Part shown: in pieces, positions 39,285-49,966 of the stretch
Layout of the letters: each line of letters starts with the position of its first letter
Position numbering within the stretch: position 1 is the first letter of the stretch
Origin: Farysia itapuensis
Taxonomy: Eukaryota; Basidiomycota; Ustilaginomycetes; Ustilaginales; Ustilaginaceae
NCBI GenBank assembly: GCA_023212645.1
Contig: JALBYC010000033.1
Location: forward strand, 59,622 to 123,621
Direction: 5' to 3'
DNA: 64,000 nt
Notes under the pieces: model-generated
Database searches by the model: none
Told to the model about the DNA's origin: nothing
Seen by the model: only the letters and a program-made list of their open reading frames with translations
Translations under genes and position numbers: made by a program

Positions 39285-40609
39285 ATGTTCCGGACTCTTG
39301 TTGCCTTTTTGGCTTTGTGGGGGGCAACGGCAGCTTCGGATCTGTATGCTGACTCCAAGTGCAACTCGAATCTCTGCCTCAATGTCATCTACAGTCCCGC
39401 AGAGCAGGCGGTCAACATGACCATGACGGCCACCGGCGGAGGTGCACCCTTGGGATGGTACGCCGTTGGCACCGGTAGCAAGATGGCTGGCTCCAACATG
39501 ATGGTATGTCTTGACCCCGCCCCCGTGTTCGCGATCGCGCAATGCTGACCTTTTTTTTTTTTTTTCGCCACTAACAGATCGGTTGGGTGAATTCCGACGG
39601 TTCGATGGAAATGTCGCAGCGAACGACGACGTCTGGTCACAAAGATCCACAGACGGTTCTGACGGCCAAGGCGGCCGTTATGGACATGGCTGGCTCCACG
39701 ACCAATTCGTCTGCGACCGTCTGGAAGTGGTCCTTTCCCCTCTCGAGCACAGATGCAGTGCCCAACCAGCAGACTCCCTTTATCTGGGCAGTCAACCCCA
39801 GCAACAACCCGGTAGCTAACAATGCCGCCTCGCTGAAACAGCACAAGAGCTACGGCACCCTCTTCCTCGACCTTACCAAGCCTTACAACACTGCCACCGG
39901 TCAGGATGTCGGCACACCAGCCACCGCCTCCTCGTCGTCGTCGTCGTCGTCCTCGGATCCCTCCTCGTCGGACCCGGAAGAGGACCAGCGCACGCTCTCC
40001 ATGTCCAACAACCTCATCATTGCCCACATGGTCTTCATGATTCTTGCCTGGCTCATTCTCGTCCCAGCGGCCATCTTGGTCGGTCGGTACGGACGATTGC
40101 TGTTCAAGTGGTTCCCCGTGCACCGCAACATCCAGATGGTGGCCTCGGTCTTTGTTCTGATTGCCTTTATCCTGATTGTCGTCGAGGTGGGCAGTGGCGA
40201 GCATTTCGACAGTGACCATGCCAAAGCCGGTCTGGCCATCTTTATCATCATGATTCTCCAGATGGTGTTGGGCATCCTTGGTCACCGCACCAAGCGCTTC
40301 CATGTCTCGCGCATTGTCCATGTCGTTGTCGGCCTGGGCACCACCGTGGCTGCAGTCTGGAACTGCACCTCGGGACTCTTGCTCTGGGACTGGGCACCCC
40401 CGCGCTGGTCGACCTATGTCATCTGGGCATGGGCTGCCCTCCTGGCCGTCATCTACCTCATCGGCCTCGTCTTCCTACCCAAAGACCTCCGTCAACACAA
40501 ACAACATACCCTCTCGGAAAAGAACGGCGTACTGCAAAGCCACGATACCGACACGCCTTACGAACTCGAGACTCCCACCTCGGACCTCGGACCCCAGCAT
40601 CGCATTTGA
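39285..40609 (+). CDS. DOMON (AA8-like) plus cytochrome b561 membrane protein
   Basis: Two exons: 39285-39503 and 39578-40609 (416 residues). The intron has a T-run and CTAACAG at its end. A signal peptide (to about residue 18) precedes a DOMON domain of about 190 residues with likely heme ligands Met (GSKMAGSNMM) and His (LKQHKSYGTLFLDL). After an Asp/Ser linker comes a b561 core of five or six membrane helices with His residues at AHMVF, VHRN, GILGH and RIVHVVV. Such proteins move electrons across the plasma membrane to ferric iron or secreted oxidases; the partner is unknown. The tail is hydrophilic. It lies next to the GH79 gene on the same strand. Confidence 0.9.
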
Positions 40610-40685
40610 GTCTTCTTTCTGTCTCTAGATACACACGCAGTAGATTTTGTCGCGAAAAATGAAAATGAAATCGGGAGATTCGATT

Positions 40686-40720
40686 CCTTCTAGAATGCGC
40701 CAGAATGTGCTACTTTCTTC
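40686..40720 (+). promoter_or_regulatory. Heat shock elements upstream of HSP104
   Basis: TTCTAGAA at 40688-40695 is an inverted pair of HSF units. A further GAA at 40703-40705 and TTC units at 40715-40720 follow, all about 105-135 bp before the ATG. A TATA box (TATATA, 40773-40778) lies 45 bp before the ATG. Confidence 0.75.
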
Positions 40721-40822
40721 CAGATCGGGCAATTTGGCGACTTCTCCTGTTCTCCACTTTGGTGCGTGGGAGATATATACCCGCTTTGGCTTTCCAGTGC
40801 TTCCCTCCCCCCCAACCCGCAC

Positions 40823-43570
40823 ATGTCGTACGAATTCACAGACAGAGCACAGACAAGTATCTCGGCAGCTGTCCAGCTAGCCAAAGATCATTCCAATGCA
40901 CAGATCGCACCGGTGCACATCGCACTGGCCCTTCTGACCGACGACACTTCCAACACACAGGGTGTGCAGAGCACCAACGAATCCAGTCAGTCTCTCTTCA
41001 AGAGCATCTGTGCAAAGGCAGGCGTAGATGCAAAAGTGCTAGAGGAGAAGCTGCGTGCAGCTATTCGCAAGGTCCCACAGCAGACGCCGCTTCCCGACGA
41101 CGTCTCCTTCTCATCCGCCGCGCTCAAGGTTCTGCGCGAAGCCGAGAATCAGAAAACAGTACAGAGGGATGCCTACATTGCCCAGGATCACATCTTGCTC
41201 GGCCTGGTGCAGGATCCGACGGTGAAGCAGGCGATGCAAGCTGCTGGGCTGGCAAACGAGCAGTTAGTCAAGACGGCCATCACACAGGCCCGCGGTGGAC
41301 GTCATATTGACAGCAAGAGCGCAGAAGCTGGCTACGACGCTTTGGCCAAATACTGCACCGACCTGACCCAACTCGCTGCCGAGGGCGCACTCGACCCCGT
41401 CATCGGCCGTGACAATGAGATTCGCAGAGCAGTGCGCGTACTCTCGCGCCGAACCAAGAACAATGCCGTGCTCATCGGCAGTCCCGGTGTGGGCAAGACA
41501 GCCATTGTCGAAGGCCTCGCCCAACGAGTCGTCGACCGCGACGTACCACCCAACCTCCTGGGCAAAATCTTGAGCCTCGACGTTGGAGGTCTCATGGCTG
41601 GCGCAAAGTACCGCGGCGAGTACGAGGAACGCGTCAAGGCTGTCCTTACCGACATTGAGAAAATGACGGCCGACGGTACGCCGTGCATCCTGTTTATCGA
41701 CGAGATGCATCTGCTCATGGCGGGTCAGGGCAGTTCCGGGGGTGGAATGGACGCTGCCAATTTGCTCAAGCCGATGCTCGCTCGTGGCAAGTTGCGCGTC
41801 ATTGGCTGTACCACTGCCACCGAGTACCGCCAGTACGTCGAAAAGGACGCAGCGCTCGAGCGTCGCTTCCAATCCATCCTCGTCAACGAACCGACGGTAG
41901 AGGACTGTATTGCCATTCTGCGCGGTATTCGCGACAAGTACGAAGTGCACCACGGCGTGCGCATCCTGGATTCGGCCATTGTTTCCGCTGCCCAACTGGC
42001 CAAACGCTATCTGACGGACCGACGTCTACCCGATTCAGCCATTGACCTGGTCGACGAAGCCTGTGCCGACGTCCGTGTCTCGCGCGAAACCGTACCGGAA
42101 GAAGTCGACACGCTCGAACGTAAACGCCTGCAGCTCGAAATCGCCGTTCACGCACTGTCGCGCGAAAAGGACGCGCAAACCAAACAGAACCTGGCCGACG
42201 TGCAGAAACAAATCACCGAGATTGACGACCAGCTCGCCCCACGCCGCGCCGCATACGAAGCGCAAAAGGCCAAGGGAGACGAAATCAACCAGGTCCGACG
42301 CAAGATGGAGGAAGTTCGCGCCAAGATTTCCGAAGCAGAGCGCAAGTATGATTTGGCAACGGCGAGTGATCTCAAGTTCTACGCCCTGCCGGATCTCGAG
42401 GCGCGTCTGCAGGAGTTACAGACGGCGGAGCGCAAGAGGGAGGAAGAGGGACGAGACTCAGACTCGAACGCGGTCACGTCGGACTCGATTGCCACGATTG
42501 TCGCTCGATGGACAGGCATCCCCGTCTCTCGCATGCTCGAATCGGAAAAGAACAAGCTGCTCAAACTGGAACGCGCGCTCACCAAGGAAGTCATTGGACA
42601 GACCGAGGCGGTCAAGAGTGTTGCGCAGGCCATTCGACTTTCGCGCTCGGGGTTGGCGGATGCCAACCGTCCGATTGCGTCGTTCCTGTTTGCAGGTTCG
42701 TCTGGGTCTGGCAAGACGTTGCTCAGCCGAACGCTGGCCAAGTGCATGTTTGACTCGCCCGACGCCATGGTTCGAATTGACTGTTCCGAGTATTCGGAAA
42801 AGCATGCCGTCTCGCGACTCATTGGCGCACCACCGGGGTACGTCGGCCACGACGAGGGCGGCGTTCTCACCGAGGCCGTGCGTCGCAAACCCTTCAGCAT
42901 TGTCCTGCTGGACGAGATTGAAAAAGCCTCGCGCGAGTTCATCCAGCTCTTCCTCGGAGTCCTGGACGAGGGAAGACTGCAGGATAGTCAGGGACGCCAA
43001 GTCTCGTTCCGAAACACGATCATCATCATGACGTCCAACCTCGGCTCGGCGTACATTAACGAGTCCGAGTCTGACGGTATGGAGGAGGCGACGCGCCAGC
43101 TTGTGCTAGGCAGTATCCGCGCAGCTCTCCCCACCGAATTCGTCAACCGAATCGACAGCATTGTCGTCTTCTCCAAGCTTTCCCGCAGGGATGTCAAGTC
43201 AATCGTCGACGTGCGTATCGCCGAGATCCAGCATCGAATCGCCGCCAACGGTGGTAAAGCACGACTGGTGCTCGACGAACCGGCAAAAGAGTTCCTCGTA
43301 GCCGTCGGTTTCAGTCCCAGCATGGGCGCCAGACCACTCAACCGCTCTATTCAGCACGAACTGCTCTCCCCCCTCTCGATCCTGATCCTCAGCGGCCGTG
43401 TCGATACCAAACAGGATGCCGAGATTCACGTCAAGTTCGACGCAAGCCGTAACGGTCTCGTCGTGCTTCCCAACCATCCCGCAGCACCAAGCGCGCCCCA
43501 GTCCGACGAAGAAGACATGGATACCGATGATGATGACTTTGCCCACATCCAGCAAGAACCACTCGACTGA
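40823..43570 (+). CDS. HSP104: Hsp104/ClpB-type protein disaggregase
   Basis: 915 residues from the ATG at 40823 ([10 protein letters not shown], the family start); an in-frame upstream extension lies in the promoter. The N domain (1-150) is followed by AAA-1 with Walker A GSPGVGKT (about residue 219) and Walker [10 protein letters not shown], then the coiled-coil M domain (about 410-530). AAA-2 has Walker A GSSGSGKT (about 625), where most homologs have a GPTGVGKT-like loop, and Walker [11 protein letters not shown]. The C terminus is acidic ([12 protein letters not shown]), as in cytosolic Hsp104. The hexamer threads aggregated proteins for refolding with Hsp70/Hsp40. Intronless, with HSEs and a TATA box upstream, as expected for a heat-induced gene. 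Confidence 0.96.
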   Translation: MSYEFTDRAQTSISAAVQLAKDHSNAQIAPVHIALALLTDDTSNTQGVQSTNESSQSLFKSICAKAGVDAKVLEEKLRAAIRKVPQQTPLPDDVSFSSAALKVLREAENQKTVQRDAYIAQDHILLGLVQDPTVKQAMQAAGLANEQLVKTAITQARGGRHIDSKSAEAGYDALAKYCTDLTQLAAEGALDPVIGRDNEIRRAVRVLSRRTKNNAVLIGSPGVGKTAIVEGLAQRVVDRDVPPNLLGKILSLDVGGLMAGAKYRGEYEERVKAVLTDIEKMTADGTPCILFIDEMHLLMAGQGSSGGGMDAANLLKPMLARGKLRVIGCTTATEYRQYVEKDAALERRFQSILVNEPTVEDCIAILRGIRDKYEVHHGVRILDSAIVSAAQLAKRYLTDRRLPDSAIDLVDEACADVRVSRETVPEEVDTLERKRLQLEIAVHALSREKDAQTKQNLADVQKQITEIDDQLAPRRAAYEAQKAKGDEINQVRRKMEEVRAKISEAERKYDLATASDLKFYALPDLEARLQELQTAERKREEEGRDSDSNAVTSDSIATIVARWTGIPVSRMLESEKNKLLKLERALTKEVIGQTEAVKSVAQAIRLSRSGLADANRPIASFLFAGSSGSGKTLLSRTLAKCMFDSPDAMVRIDCSEYSEKHAVSRLIGAPPGYVGHDEGGVLTEAVRRKPFSIVLLDEIEKASREFIQLFLGVLDEGRLQDSQGRQVSFRNTIIIMTSNLGSAYINESESDGMEEATRQLVLGSIRAALPTEFVNRIDSIVVFSKLSRRDVKSIVDVRIAEIQHRIAANGGKARLVLDEPAKEFLVAVGFSPSMGARPLNRSIQHELLSPLSILILSGRVDTKQDAEIHVKFDASRNGLVVLPNHPAAPSAPQSDEEDMDTDDDDFAHIQQEPLD

Positions 43571-43696
43571 AAAAAAAAAACATACCCAATACCCCCCCCA
43601 GTAGTCACCGTTCAATTTCCCTCCTTGTGCGCAATCAAAATAGTGTTTTTGTCTTTCCCCCAAAAGTGTGTACAGTGTGTGTGTGGTGTGGCTAGA

Positions 43697-46501
43697 TTAG
43701 GCGGGTTGGATGGGGCCTGGGCCGGGGGGGAGGGTCGGGTTTCCGGTGATGGCAGCTCGACCACATTCGCTGGCGTACATGGCGTTATTGTCGTGCGCGA
43801 CGCCGTCGACTACACAGAAGCGCATGTTGAAGCTGGGTGGGGCGAGGTTTGTGACTTGGGATTTGAGCGTGTCGTAGCCGTAGTAGGCGGAGACGTCGGT
43901 GTTAGTGCCGGCGAGGAGGTTGAGGTAGGCCCAGAATGCGTAGCCACGGTCTCTGCGGTTTTGGCCACCCTGGGCGAGAGCGTAGCAGGATTGGTCGCCG
44001 GAGGGGTCGCGCGAGTAGGTGTCGAGATCGCCGGTCATGAGAGTGACGTCCTGCGCGACCCAACGGGCAAAAGCAGCTGGCCCACCTGGTGTCCGTGCTG
44101 CCACATACCGCGGAAGTGAAGACGACCAACCATACCCCCACGCCGTGTAGTACTTGCAGTTCTGCGGCGCCACCGGTCGGGCCGTGGTAAAGTAGGGCAT
44201 CGCCGGCGAGTTGGCGAGGACGTAGTGCACGTCTGTATTGGTTGTTGTCAGCATTCCGTATCGCGCCATCATGGACGCGCCCCCGGAATGGGCGACGATA
44301 AAGATGCGCTGTAAGTTGGGATAGCGTGTCGTGTCGCGCAGGCTGGCAATCAGCGTGTCGTACACGTCCATTGACGAGCATGCCCCCACGTCCGCAGGCG
44401 CAATCGCGTCCGCACCGCTGTACCAATTGTTGCTATCCCACGCCATTGTCGTGTTGGGATTGTACCACGTCGTCGGAACAGACGCGTCAGTCACTGCGTA
44501 GAAATTGGGCGCAATCACCACACCGGTATCGTTGACCACCTTGTACACCGATGCGAAAGAGTCGTTAAAGTTGCGGCCTGCGCCGTGCTGCACGATCCAG
44601 ACCGTGCTCGCCGTACTCGCCACTGTATCACTGGGATAATTCTTGCTGACAAACATGGGTATAGTGTAGTTGGTCGAGCTGCAGCCCTTGAACTGCAACA
44701 GTGTCGCACCCCTGGGCGAGGCGCGGATCGTTGGAGTGGCAGAAGCCGAAGTCGTGCTCGTCGACATGGTGAGAGACAGCGAGTCGGTCGTACTTGCAGT
44801 CGTCGGAATCGACGTGTCCGTAGAAGTGCTGGCAGGAGAGTCTGTTGCCGTTGATGTAGAATCTGTTGCCGTTGACGTAGAGTCTGTTGCGCTCGATGTC
44901 GTCGAGTCTGTAGCTGTAGACGTCGTAGAATCTGTAGCCGTGGACGTAATCGAATCTGTCGAGCTGGATGACGAGTCCGTGGCTGTCGATGTGCTAGTTG
45001 CTGCGCTTGTGATCGATTCCGTCGAGGTTGACGTAGCAGTTGGTACATCTGTCGTGCTAGCCGATGAGGATGTCGAGATTGTTGTCGAGGTACCTGCATC
45101 GGATGATGCTGCAGTGCATGAGGCTGACGAGCTGCTGTTCGCTGGCGAAGCAGCGTCTTCCGCAGCTGTCGACGACGGTAGAGTCGGGGCGGTAGTCGAG
45201 CTTGTCGTCTTGACTGTTGTTGTTGTTGTGCGCCTCGTTCTCGTGCTTGATGTAGAGGTGCTCGTCGATATCGCGCTCGTACTCGTGCTCGACTGCGATA
45301 TTGTGGGAGCCGAGTCTGTCACGCCTGACGTCGTGGATGCCAACGAGTCTGTTGACGTAGAAGAGTCTATTGTCGATGGCGATGATGTTGGTGCTGTTGA
45401 GCTGGATGTGCTCGTCGCAAGCGTGTCTGTGGATGAGACGGTGTTTGTGTCGGAAGTGGTGGTTGTGGGGCTGACCGAGCTTGTCGTTGAGCGCCTTGTC
45501 CGCGAAGAAGTCGAGGAGGTGCTCGTACCGGTAGGAATTGACGAGGTGCTCGTGCTGGAAGTCGTCAAAGCGTCGACAGCCGATGCTGCGCTGGAAACCG
45601 ACAATGTTGTGGTGCTTGGAGTGCTACTAGAGGAAGAAGCAGTGGTCGACGAGGCGGACGTGCTCGACCGCACGGTAGAAGTAGTGGACGTGCTTGAGCT
45701 AGAGCTCGGTGATGAGCTGACGGCGAGATTGGCGCCAGAAGAAGCGGGGGACATTACCACGGTCGTACGGGCCGAAGAGGAGCTTGTCAGCATGGAGCTG
45801 GTTGAAGATCTGACGGACGAGGTACTCGATGCAGAGCTGGTTGTCGGCACACTCTTTGTCGTCGTCACAAATGTAGACTTGCCACTGCTGCTGCTGGTCG
45901 TGGTAGCGGCGCTTGGCTTGAGGGAGGTGGTCAATGTGGTGGGGATGGTGAAAGTGGATGTGAATGTGGTTGTGCGTCTGGTTGTGGACGTTGTCTTGCG
46001 TTTAGTGCTAGTGGTGGTACGCCTTGACGTGGTAGTAGTAGTAGTAGTAGTGGTGGTGGTGGTGGTGGTGGACTGGCTGATGGAAGCGACACGTACGGGC
46101 GTGGAACGGGTGAACCCGTAGGCGAGGACGACTTTCTGCGTGCCTCCGCTGGCGGTTTCCTGGGTAGCTGATGATTTTGGCTGTTTCTGCGTGTAGAGGG
46201 CACACACGACGCTGTTGCTGCCGGTCGAGGTGGTGGTGAGCTGGATGGGGTGGAAGAATCCACACTGAAGCGTGGCATTGCAGAGGGCAGCGCACTGATC
46301 CACCTCGCTCTGTCCGACACTTGTCGCACCTGTCAGCGTAGACCTGTGCAGGTATTCCCCAGAGCTGAGCGAGTAGGAACAGCGGACGGCTACGGCACTC
46401 CACGAGTAGCGGTAGTGAGTAGGCGCTACCAGCGCTTGCCCGCTCACCGCGACGGCTACAAGGACCACGGTCAACCACGATATCGCCCAATGGCCCAGCA
46501 T
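43697..46501 (-). CDS. Secreted apple/PAN-like, mucin-like and alpha/beta-hydrolase fusion protein
   Basis: 934 residues from the ATG at 46501, chosen because it starts a good signal peptide (MLGHWAISWLTVVLVAVAVS); an in-frame ATG lies at 46555. Residues about 25-130 hold paired Cys in an apple/PAN-like pattern (CAALCNATLQCGFFH, later VVCALYTQ). About 450 residues of Ser/Thr-rich sequence follow, with a poly-Thr run and Thr-Asp-Ser repeats, likely heavily O-mannosylated. The C-terminal 290 residues look like an alpha/beta hydrolase, with nucleophile elbow VAHSGGASM, a candidate acid in TGDLDTYSRD and a candidate His in GVAHDNNAM. The substrate is unknown. It may act at the cell wall. Confidence 0.78.
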   Translation of the reverse strand: MLGHWAISWLTVVLVAVAVSGQALVAPTHYRYSWSAVAVRCSYSLSSGEYLHRSTLTGATSVGQSEVDQCAALCNATLQCGFFHPIQLTTTSTGSNSVVCALYTQKQPKSSATQETASGGTQKVVLAYGFTRSTPVRVASISQSTTTTTTTTTTTTTTSRRTTTSTKRKTTSTTRRTTTFTSTFTIPTTLTTSLKPSAATTTSSSSGKSTFVTTTKSVPTTSSASSTSSVRSSTSSMLTSSSSARTTVVMSPASSGANLAVSSSPSSSSSTSTTSTVRSSTSASSTTASSSSSTPSTTTLSVSSAASAVDALTTSSTSTSSIPTGTSTSSTSSRTRRSTTSSVSPTTTTSDTNTVSSTDTLATSTSSSTAPTSSPSTIDSSTSTDSLASTTSGVTDSAPTISQSSTSTSAISTSTSTSSTRTRRTTTTTVKTTSSTTAPTLPSSTAAEDAASPANSSSSASCTAASSDAGTSTTISTSSSASTTDVPTATSTSTESITSAATSTSTATDSSSSSTDSITSTATDSTTSTATDSTTSSATDSTSTATDSTSTATDSPASTSTDTSIPTTASTTDSLSLTMSTSTTSASATPTIRASPRGATLLQFKGCSSTNYTIPMFVSKNYPSDTVASTASTVWIVQHGAGRNFNDSFASVYKVVNDTGVVIAPNFYAVTDASVPTTWYNPNTTMAWDSNNWYSGADAIAPADVGACSSMDVYDTLIASLRDTTRYPNLQRIFIVAHSGGASMMARYGMLTTTNTDVHYVLANSPAMPYFTTARPVAPQNCKYYTAWGYGWSSSLPRYVAARTPGGPAAFARWVAQDVTLMTGDLDTYSRDPSGDQSCYALAQGGQNRRDRGYAFWAYLNLLAGTNTDVSAYYGYDTLKSQVTNLAPPSFNMRFCVVDGVAHDNNAMYASECGRAAITGNPTLPPGPGPIQPA

Positions 46502-46788
46502 GGCAGATGATGGGAGGGAAGCCACACTTTTCTCCGCGATCGACACTGTGTCCACATGTTGGGCCCCCCTCCTAGGGCCCTAAGCAAGCTAGCAAGGACA
46601 AAGAAACATGCACGTCGCCATGGCTCGGCGACGGAGTTTCAAAACATCTGTCCAATTGAGCAAAGTTGGACTGTTAGATCTCTCAAACTCAAACCTCCCT
46701 GAGCTCTGAGTGCTATCGCACAATTCCTGACCCGCACTGCTGAGGAAGACTCGTTGCATTCGCCATAGTGTGTGTGCACAAGGGGCAA

Positions 46789-47185
46789 CTACTTGTTCTG
46801 CTGTTGGGACATCATGCGTAGACTGCATTTGCTTTGTTAGTATTGGAGCAAAGGAGGGCATGTAGGTGTTTGCGAGCAACTTACTTTTCCTCGCCGAATC
46901 GTGCACCGATTCGCTCCGAGTGTTTGAGAAACTTTTGCACGCAGTTGGCGACGCAGGTTTCTTCTTTGGAGCTGAGTGCTTTGGATGTAAAGTCGTTGCA
47001 GCACGAGCTAAAGCAGCGTTCGACTAGGCCAGAGTAGAGGTTCATAAAGTCCTTCATCTGCTTTTGCTCGACGATGCGCTGCATCACCTGCTGATCGCCT
47101 GCTGAAAGTACCGATACTGCAGACCAAGCCCCTACACATCAGCTCCTGCCTATTTGCAAAACACAATGCTCTACTCACAATCCAT
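46789..47185 (-). CDS. TIM9: Small Tim chaperone Tim9
   Basis: Three exons on the minus strand: 47179-47185 (7 nt: ATG GAT T), 46885-47116, 46789-46822; 90 residues. Introns are 62 nt each with GTGAGT/GTAAGT donors, and TACTAAC occurs in the second. The twin CX3C motifs (CFSSC and CVANC), the [13 protein letters not shown] block and [13 protein letters not shown] identify Tim9, the partner of Tim10 in the mitochondrial intermembrane-space chaperone that carries carrier proteins to TIM22. Only the middle exon is visible as a simple frame. The 7-nt first exon was placed because it restores an ATG and the family N-terminal length. Divergent from TIF6, 190 bp between ATGs. Confidence 0.9.
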
Positions 47186-47375
47186 GGTTGGGCGAGAATG
47201 TATGGGGGGGTGATGGGAGGGAGAGCGATGAAAGCGGCAGCAAAAATGGCAGCTCGAGAATCCCGAGTTCCGAGAGAGCGCTTGCTTACGTCATCCGAAG
47301 TTTTCTCCTTTTCTCCTCGTTTTTAGGCACCTATTGGCTATTGCACGCTTGCCCATTCTCCCTCCAAAACACACG

Positions 47376-48179
47376 ATGGCGGTACGATGTCAGTTTGAGA
47401 ACTCGTCCGAGATTGGCGTGTTTGCACGTCTGACCAATGCTTACTGCCTTGTGGCGATTGGCGGCAGTGCCAATTTCTACTCGACGTTTGAGGCCGAGCT
47501 GGCCGATGTGATCCCTGTCGTACACTGTTCCATCGCAGGCACACGACTCGTAGGCCGTCTGGCCGTTGGAAACCGACACGGATTGCTCGTACCATCCACA
47601 ACGACCGATCAGGAGCTACAGCATTTGCGCAACTCGTTACCAGACAGCGTCGCCATTCAGCGCGTCGAAGAGCGTCTCTCTGCCCTAGGCAACGTCATTG
47701 TCTGCAACGGTAAGTCATTTCCCAAAGCCTTAAGATTTCCAAGAGATACTGACCGCAGGTGGTACAACACAGATTACGTGGCACTGGTGCATCCAGACTT
47801 GGATAGGGAGACAGAGGAGATTATCGCCGATGTGCTCAAGGTGGAAGTGTTCCGTCAGACGGTGGGCGACAATGTGCTGGTCGGCAGCTACTCGGCCATT
47901 TCCAACCAGGGCGCGCTAACACATCCACGCACGTCGCTGCAGGACCAGGACGAGCTCTCGTCACTCCTACAAGTCCCCCTGGTCGCAGGCACCGTCAACC
48001 GTGGTTCCGACCTGATCGGCGCCGGCTTGGTCGTCAATGACTTTGCCGCTTTCTGCGGCACGGATGCGACCGCCACGGAAATCTCTGTCATTGAAAGCGT
48101 ATTCCGTCTCACCGGTACGCAGCAGACGGGCGACACAGTCAACGAACTACGCGACGCCCTCGTCGACACCTACGCCTAG
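47376..48179 (+). CDS. TIF6: Eukaryotic translation initiation factor 6 (60S anti-association factor)
   Basis: Two exons: 47376-47709 and 47773-48179 (246 residues; yeast and human have 245). eIF6 binds the 60S subunit, blocks premature joining with 40S, and is needed for 60S biogenesis. The five-fold pentein repeats are visible ([19 protein letters not shown], then [20 protein letters not shown] and [15 protein letters not shown]). The 63-nt intron interrupts the conserved [13 protein letters not shown]. It has no stop and a length divisible by three, so an uncorrected frame would insert 21 residues. The acceptor is CACAG at 47768-47772; an earlier CAG (47756-47758) gives a frameshift. Convergent with GTB1, 75 bp apart. 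Confidence 0.95.
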   Translation: MAVRCQFENSSEIGVFARLTNAYCLVAIGGSANFYSTFEAELADVIPVVHCSIAGTRLVGRLAVGNRHGLLVPSTTTDQELQHLRNSLPDSVAIQRVEERLSALGNVIVCNGKSFPKALRFPRDTDRRWYNTDYVALVHPDLDRETEEIIADVLKVEVFRQTVGDNVLVGSYSAISNQGALTHPRTSLQDQDELSSLLQVPLVAGTVNRGSDLIGAGLVVNDFAAFCGTDATATEISVIESVFRLTGTQQTGDTVNELRDALVDTYA

Positions 48180-48254
48180 AGCAAACCACCTTTTCCCCCC
48201 CACACAACACCAAAACAAAGTAAGGGAATTTTCTTTTCTCTATGCGTGCGTGTG

Positions 48255-49949
48255 TTACAGCTCATCCTTGACCTGCGCCGACGTTGATTCTGCGGAGGAC
48301 GTCGTTGACGCGGCAGCAGCGGTGAAGCAGACGGCAGGGGTGGAGATTTTGATCGAGTAGATGCACTTTTCCGCTTCAAACACGTCGAGAACAGCGTTGG
48401 TCGTGTCGCACTGCAGGTCGACAATCGCGCTGCGTTCCGGTCCGTTCCAGCACTTTTGTCCGCGCGAGTAGATCTGTTGCAGCCAGTAGGCGTCTTGGCT
48501 CCATTGGCTGTCACCGCGCGGATTCCATTGGGCAAAGTTGCCGAGGGAAACCGTGCTGCCGCCCTTGTTGGGAATCTGCTTGATCTGGCCAAAGAAGCAG
48601 TACTCGTACGTGTACTCGCCCATGTCTTTCGTGATGCACGTATTCTCCAGCGTCTTGAACTCGGCTTGGCGGCCGTAGCGGGCGGCAAAGTGGTCCAGCT
48701 TCTCTTGTCGATTTTGCAGGTCGGCGCGGGTTTTGACCAGGTGGTTGGCGGCCGAGGAGTGGGCTGTGCGGGCAGCGGCGACGCTTTCAGGTTCAGAAGC
48801 GTCCCCCTCGCTACCACGCGGTCGCATGCGTTTCACATCAGTGATAATGTTGGCCTTGAGCAGAACATCGAGTAAGGTGTCGACCATGGCTTCAAAGTAC
48901 GGCACGAGTGGGTCTGGAAGGTACTCGTGTATGCGGAATAGAAGACCGCCGTCGGTCGACACGTGCTTGCCGTGATGCGCGCTGACCGACTCCGGCAGCC
49001 CACCATCCATAAGATCTAGCGGGTCTTCGCGCACAAGCTCGGCAACCTTGGCCGAACTCCACTCGCCATCCGCGAGGAGACTGTCGAGTTTGAGATTGGC
49101 AGAGGAAGGCGCGTCATCGTCTTCTGTCTTGATCGCCGTACCGCGCCATTCATTGTAGGCAACCACGGCGCCCTTGACGGCCATATCTTGGTTGTTGGGG
49201 TTGTATCCTTTGGCCAGATCGTCGAGCATGAGGGAGAGTGTCTTGATCTCTGCTTTGAGCGCTGCGTTGGACTGCTGTAGCGCGTCGAGTGCAGCCTGGT
49301 GGGCTGTCAGTTTCTTGTACAGGGGCGTGTTGAGTTTGGCGTCAATGACCACCTTGTCGACGGACTCGGCACGTTGCAGTTCGCGCTGCAGCTGTGCTTC
49401 GCGCTCGATGGCCACTTGTAGCTCGACTTCGAGCTTGACGATCTCCGCCTGGAGCGCTTCCTTCTGCTTTCGACCGTCGCTGATGTATTTGTCGCGAATC
49501 TTGCCGCCGGCGCGCTGCAAGTTGAGCAGCTCAGCGGCGCGTTTCCGATACGCTTTGCCCACCCTTTCACACGTATTGGGGCAGATGATTTTGCCATCGT
49601 TTTCGTCGGTGCCATCGCAGCATTCCGGGTCGCAGATGCCGTCGTTGACTCTACTTGCGCGGATGCGTGCGGGAATGTGGCCCTCGTTGGCACAGTAGAA
49701 GGTAGAGTTGGGGCAGGCAGAGGTGCCAGGTTCGTCGGACCCATCGCTGCAGTCGCAGTAGTCGTCGTTGACGGCCGTCCAGCTGATCTGCTGCGAGCCG
49801 TCGAGACACTTCCATCGCAGTTTGCCTGCTGTATCGCGATACGGCGTGTACCTATCCGCGTCCTTGGGCTCAACCCCGCGCAGGGACTCTGCCGCAGCCA
49901 TACCGCTAGTGCTCACGGCAAGCGCAGCCACTGCCCAGCTCAGCCGCAT
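48255..49949 (-). CDS. GTB1: Glucosidase II beta subunit (ER N-glycan trimming)
   Basis: 564 residues from the ATG at 49949, which starts a signal peptide (MRLSWAVAALAVSTSGMAAA). It ends in KDEL, an ER retrieval signal. The subunit holds the catalytic alpha subunit in the ER and presents glycans for glucose trimming. Visible: an N-terminal PRKCSH/LDLa-like region with CDCSDGSDEPGTSAC and CDGTDENDG calcium motifs, a long coiled coil (about 150-260), and the C-terminal mannose-6-phosphate-receptor homology domain with YEYCFFGQIKQ and WNGPERS. The frame extends 90 codons upstream through TG repeats; that part is not credible coding. Divergent from the Tctex gene, with (TG)n/(CA)n tracts between. 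Confidence 0.94.
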   Translation of the reverse strand: MRLSWAVAALAVSTSGMAAAESLRGVEPKDADRYTPYRDTAGKLRWKCLDGSQQISWTAVNDDYCDCSDGSDEPGTSACPNSTFYCANEGHIPARIRASRVNDGICDPECCDGTDENDGKIICPNTCERVGKAYRKRAAELLNLQRAGGKIRDKYISDGRKQKEALQAEIVKLEVELQVAIEREAQLQRELQRAESVDKVVIDAKLNTPLYKKLTAHQAALDALQQSNAALKAEIKTLSLMLDDLAKGYNPNNQDMAVKGAVVAYNEWRGTAIKTEDDDAPSSANLKLDSLLADGEWSSAKVAELVREDPLDLMDGGLPESVSAHHGKHVSTDGGLLFRIHEYLPDPLVPYFEAMVDTLLDVLLKANIITDVKRMRPRGSEGDASEPESVAAARTAHSSAANHLVKTRADLQNRQEKLDHFAARYGRQAEFKTLENTCITKDMGEYTYEYCFFGQIKQIPNKGGSTVSLGNFAQWNPRGDSQWSQDAYWLQQIYSRGQKCWNGPERSAIVDLQCDTTNAVLDVFEAEKCIYSIKISTPAVCFTAAAASTTSSAESTSAQVKDEL

Positions 49950-49966
49950 TTTCTCCGCCAAAAGTG

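Noticed and set aside
44670..46121. 483-codon plus-strand Val/Asp/Glu-rich frame
   Set aside because: It is the mirror image of the Ser/Thr codon runs in the mucin-like gene on the other strand.
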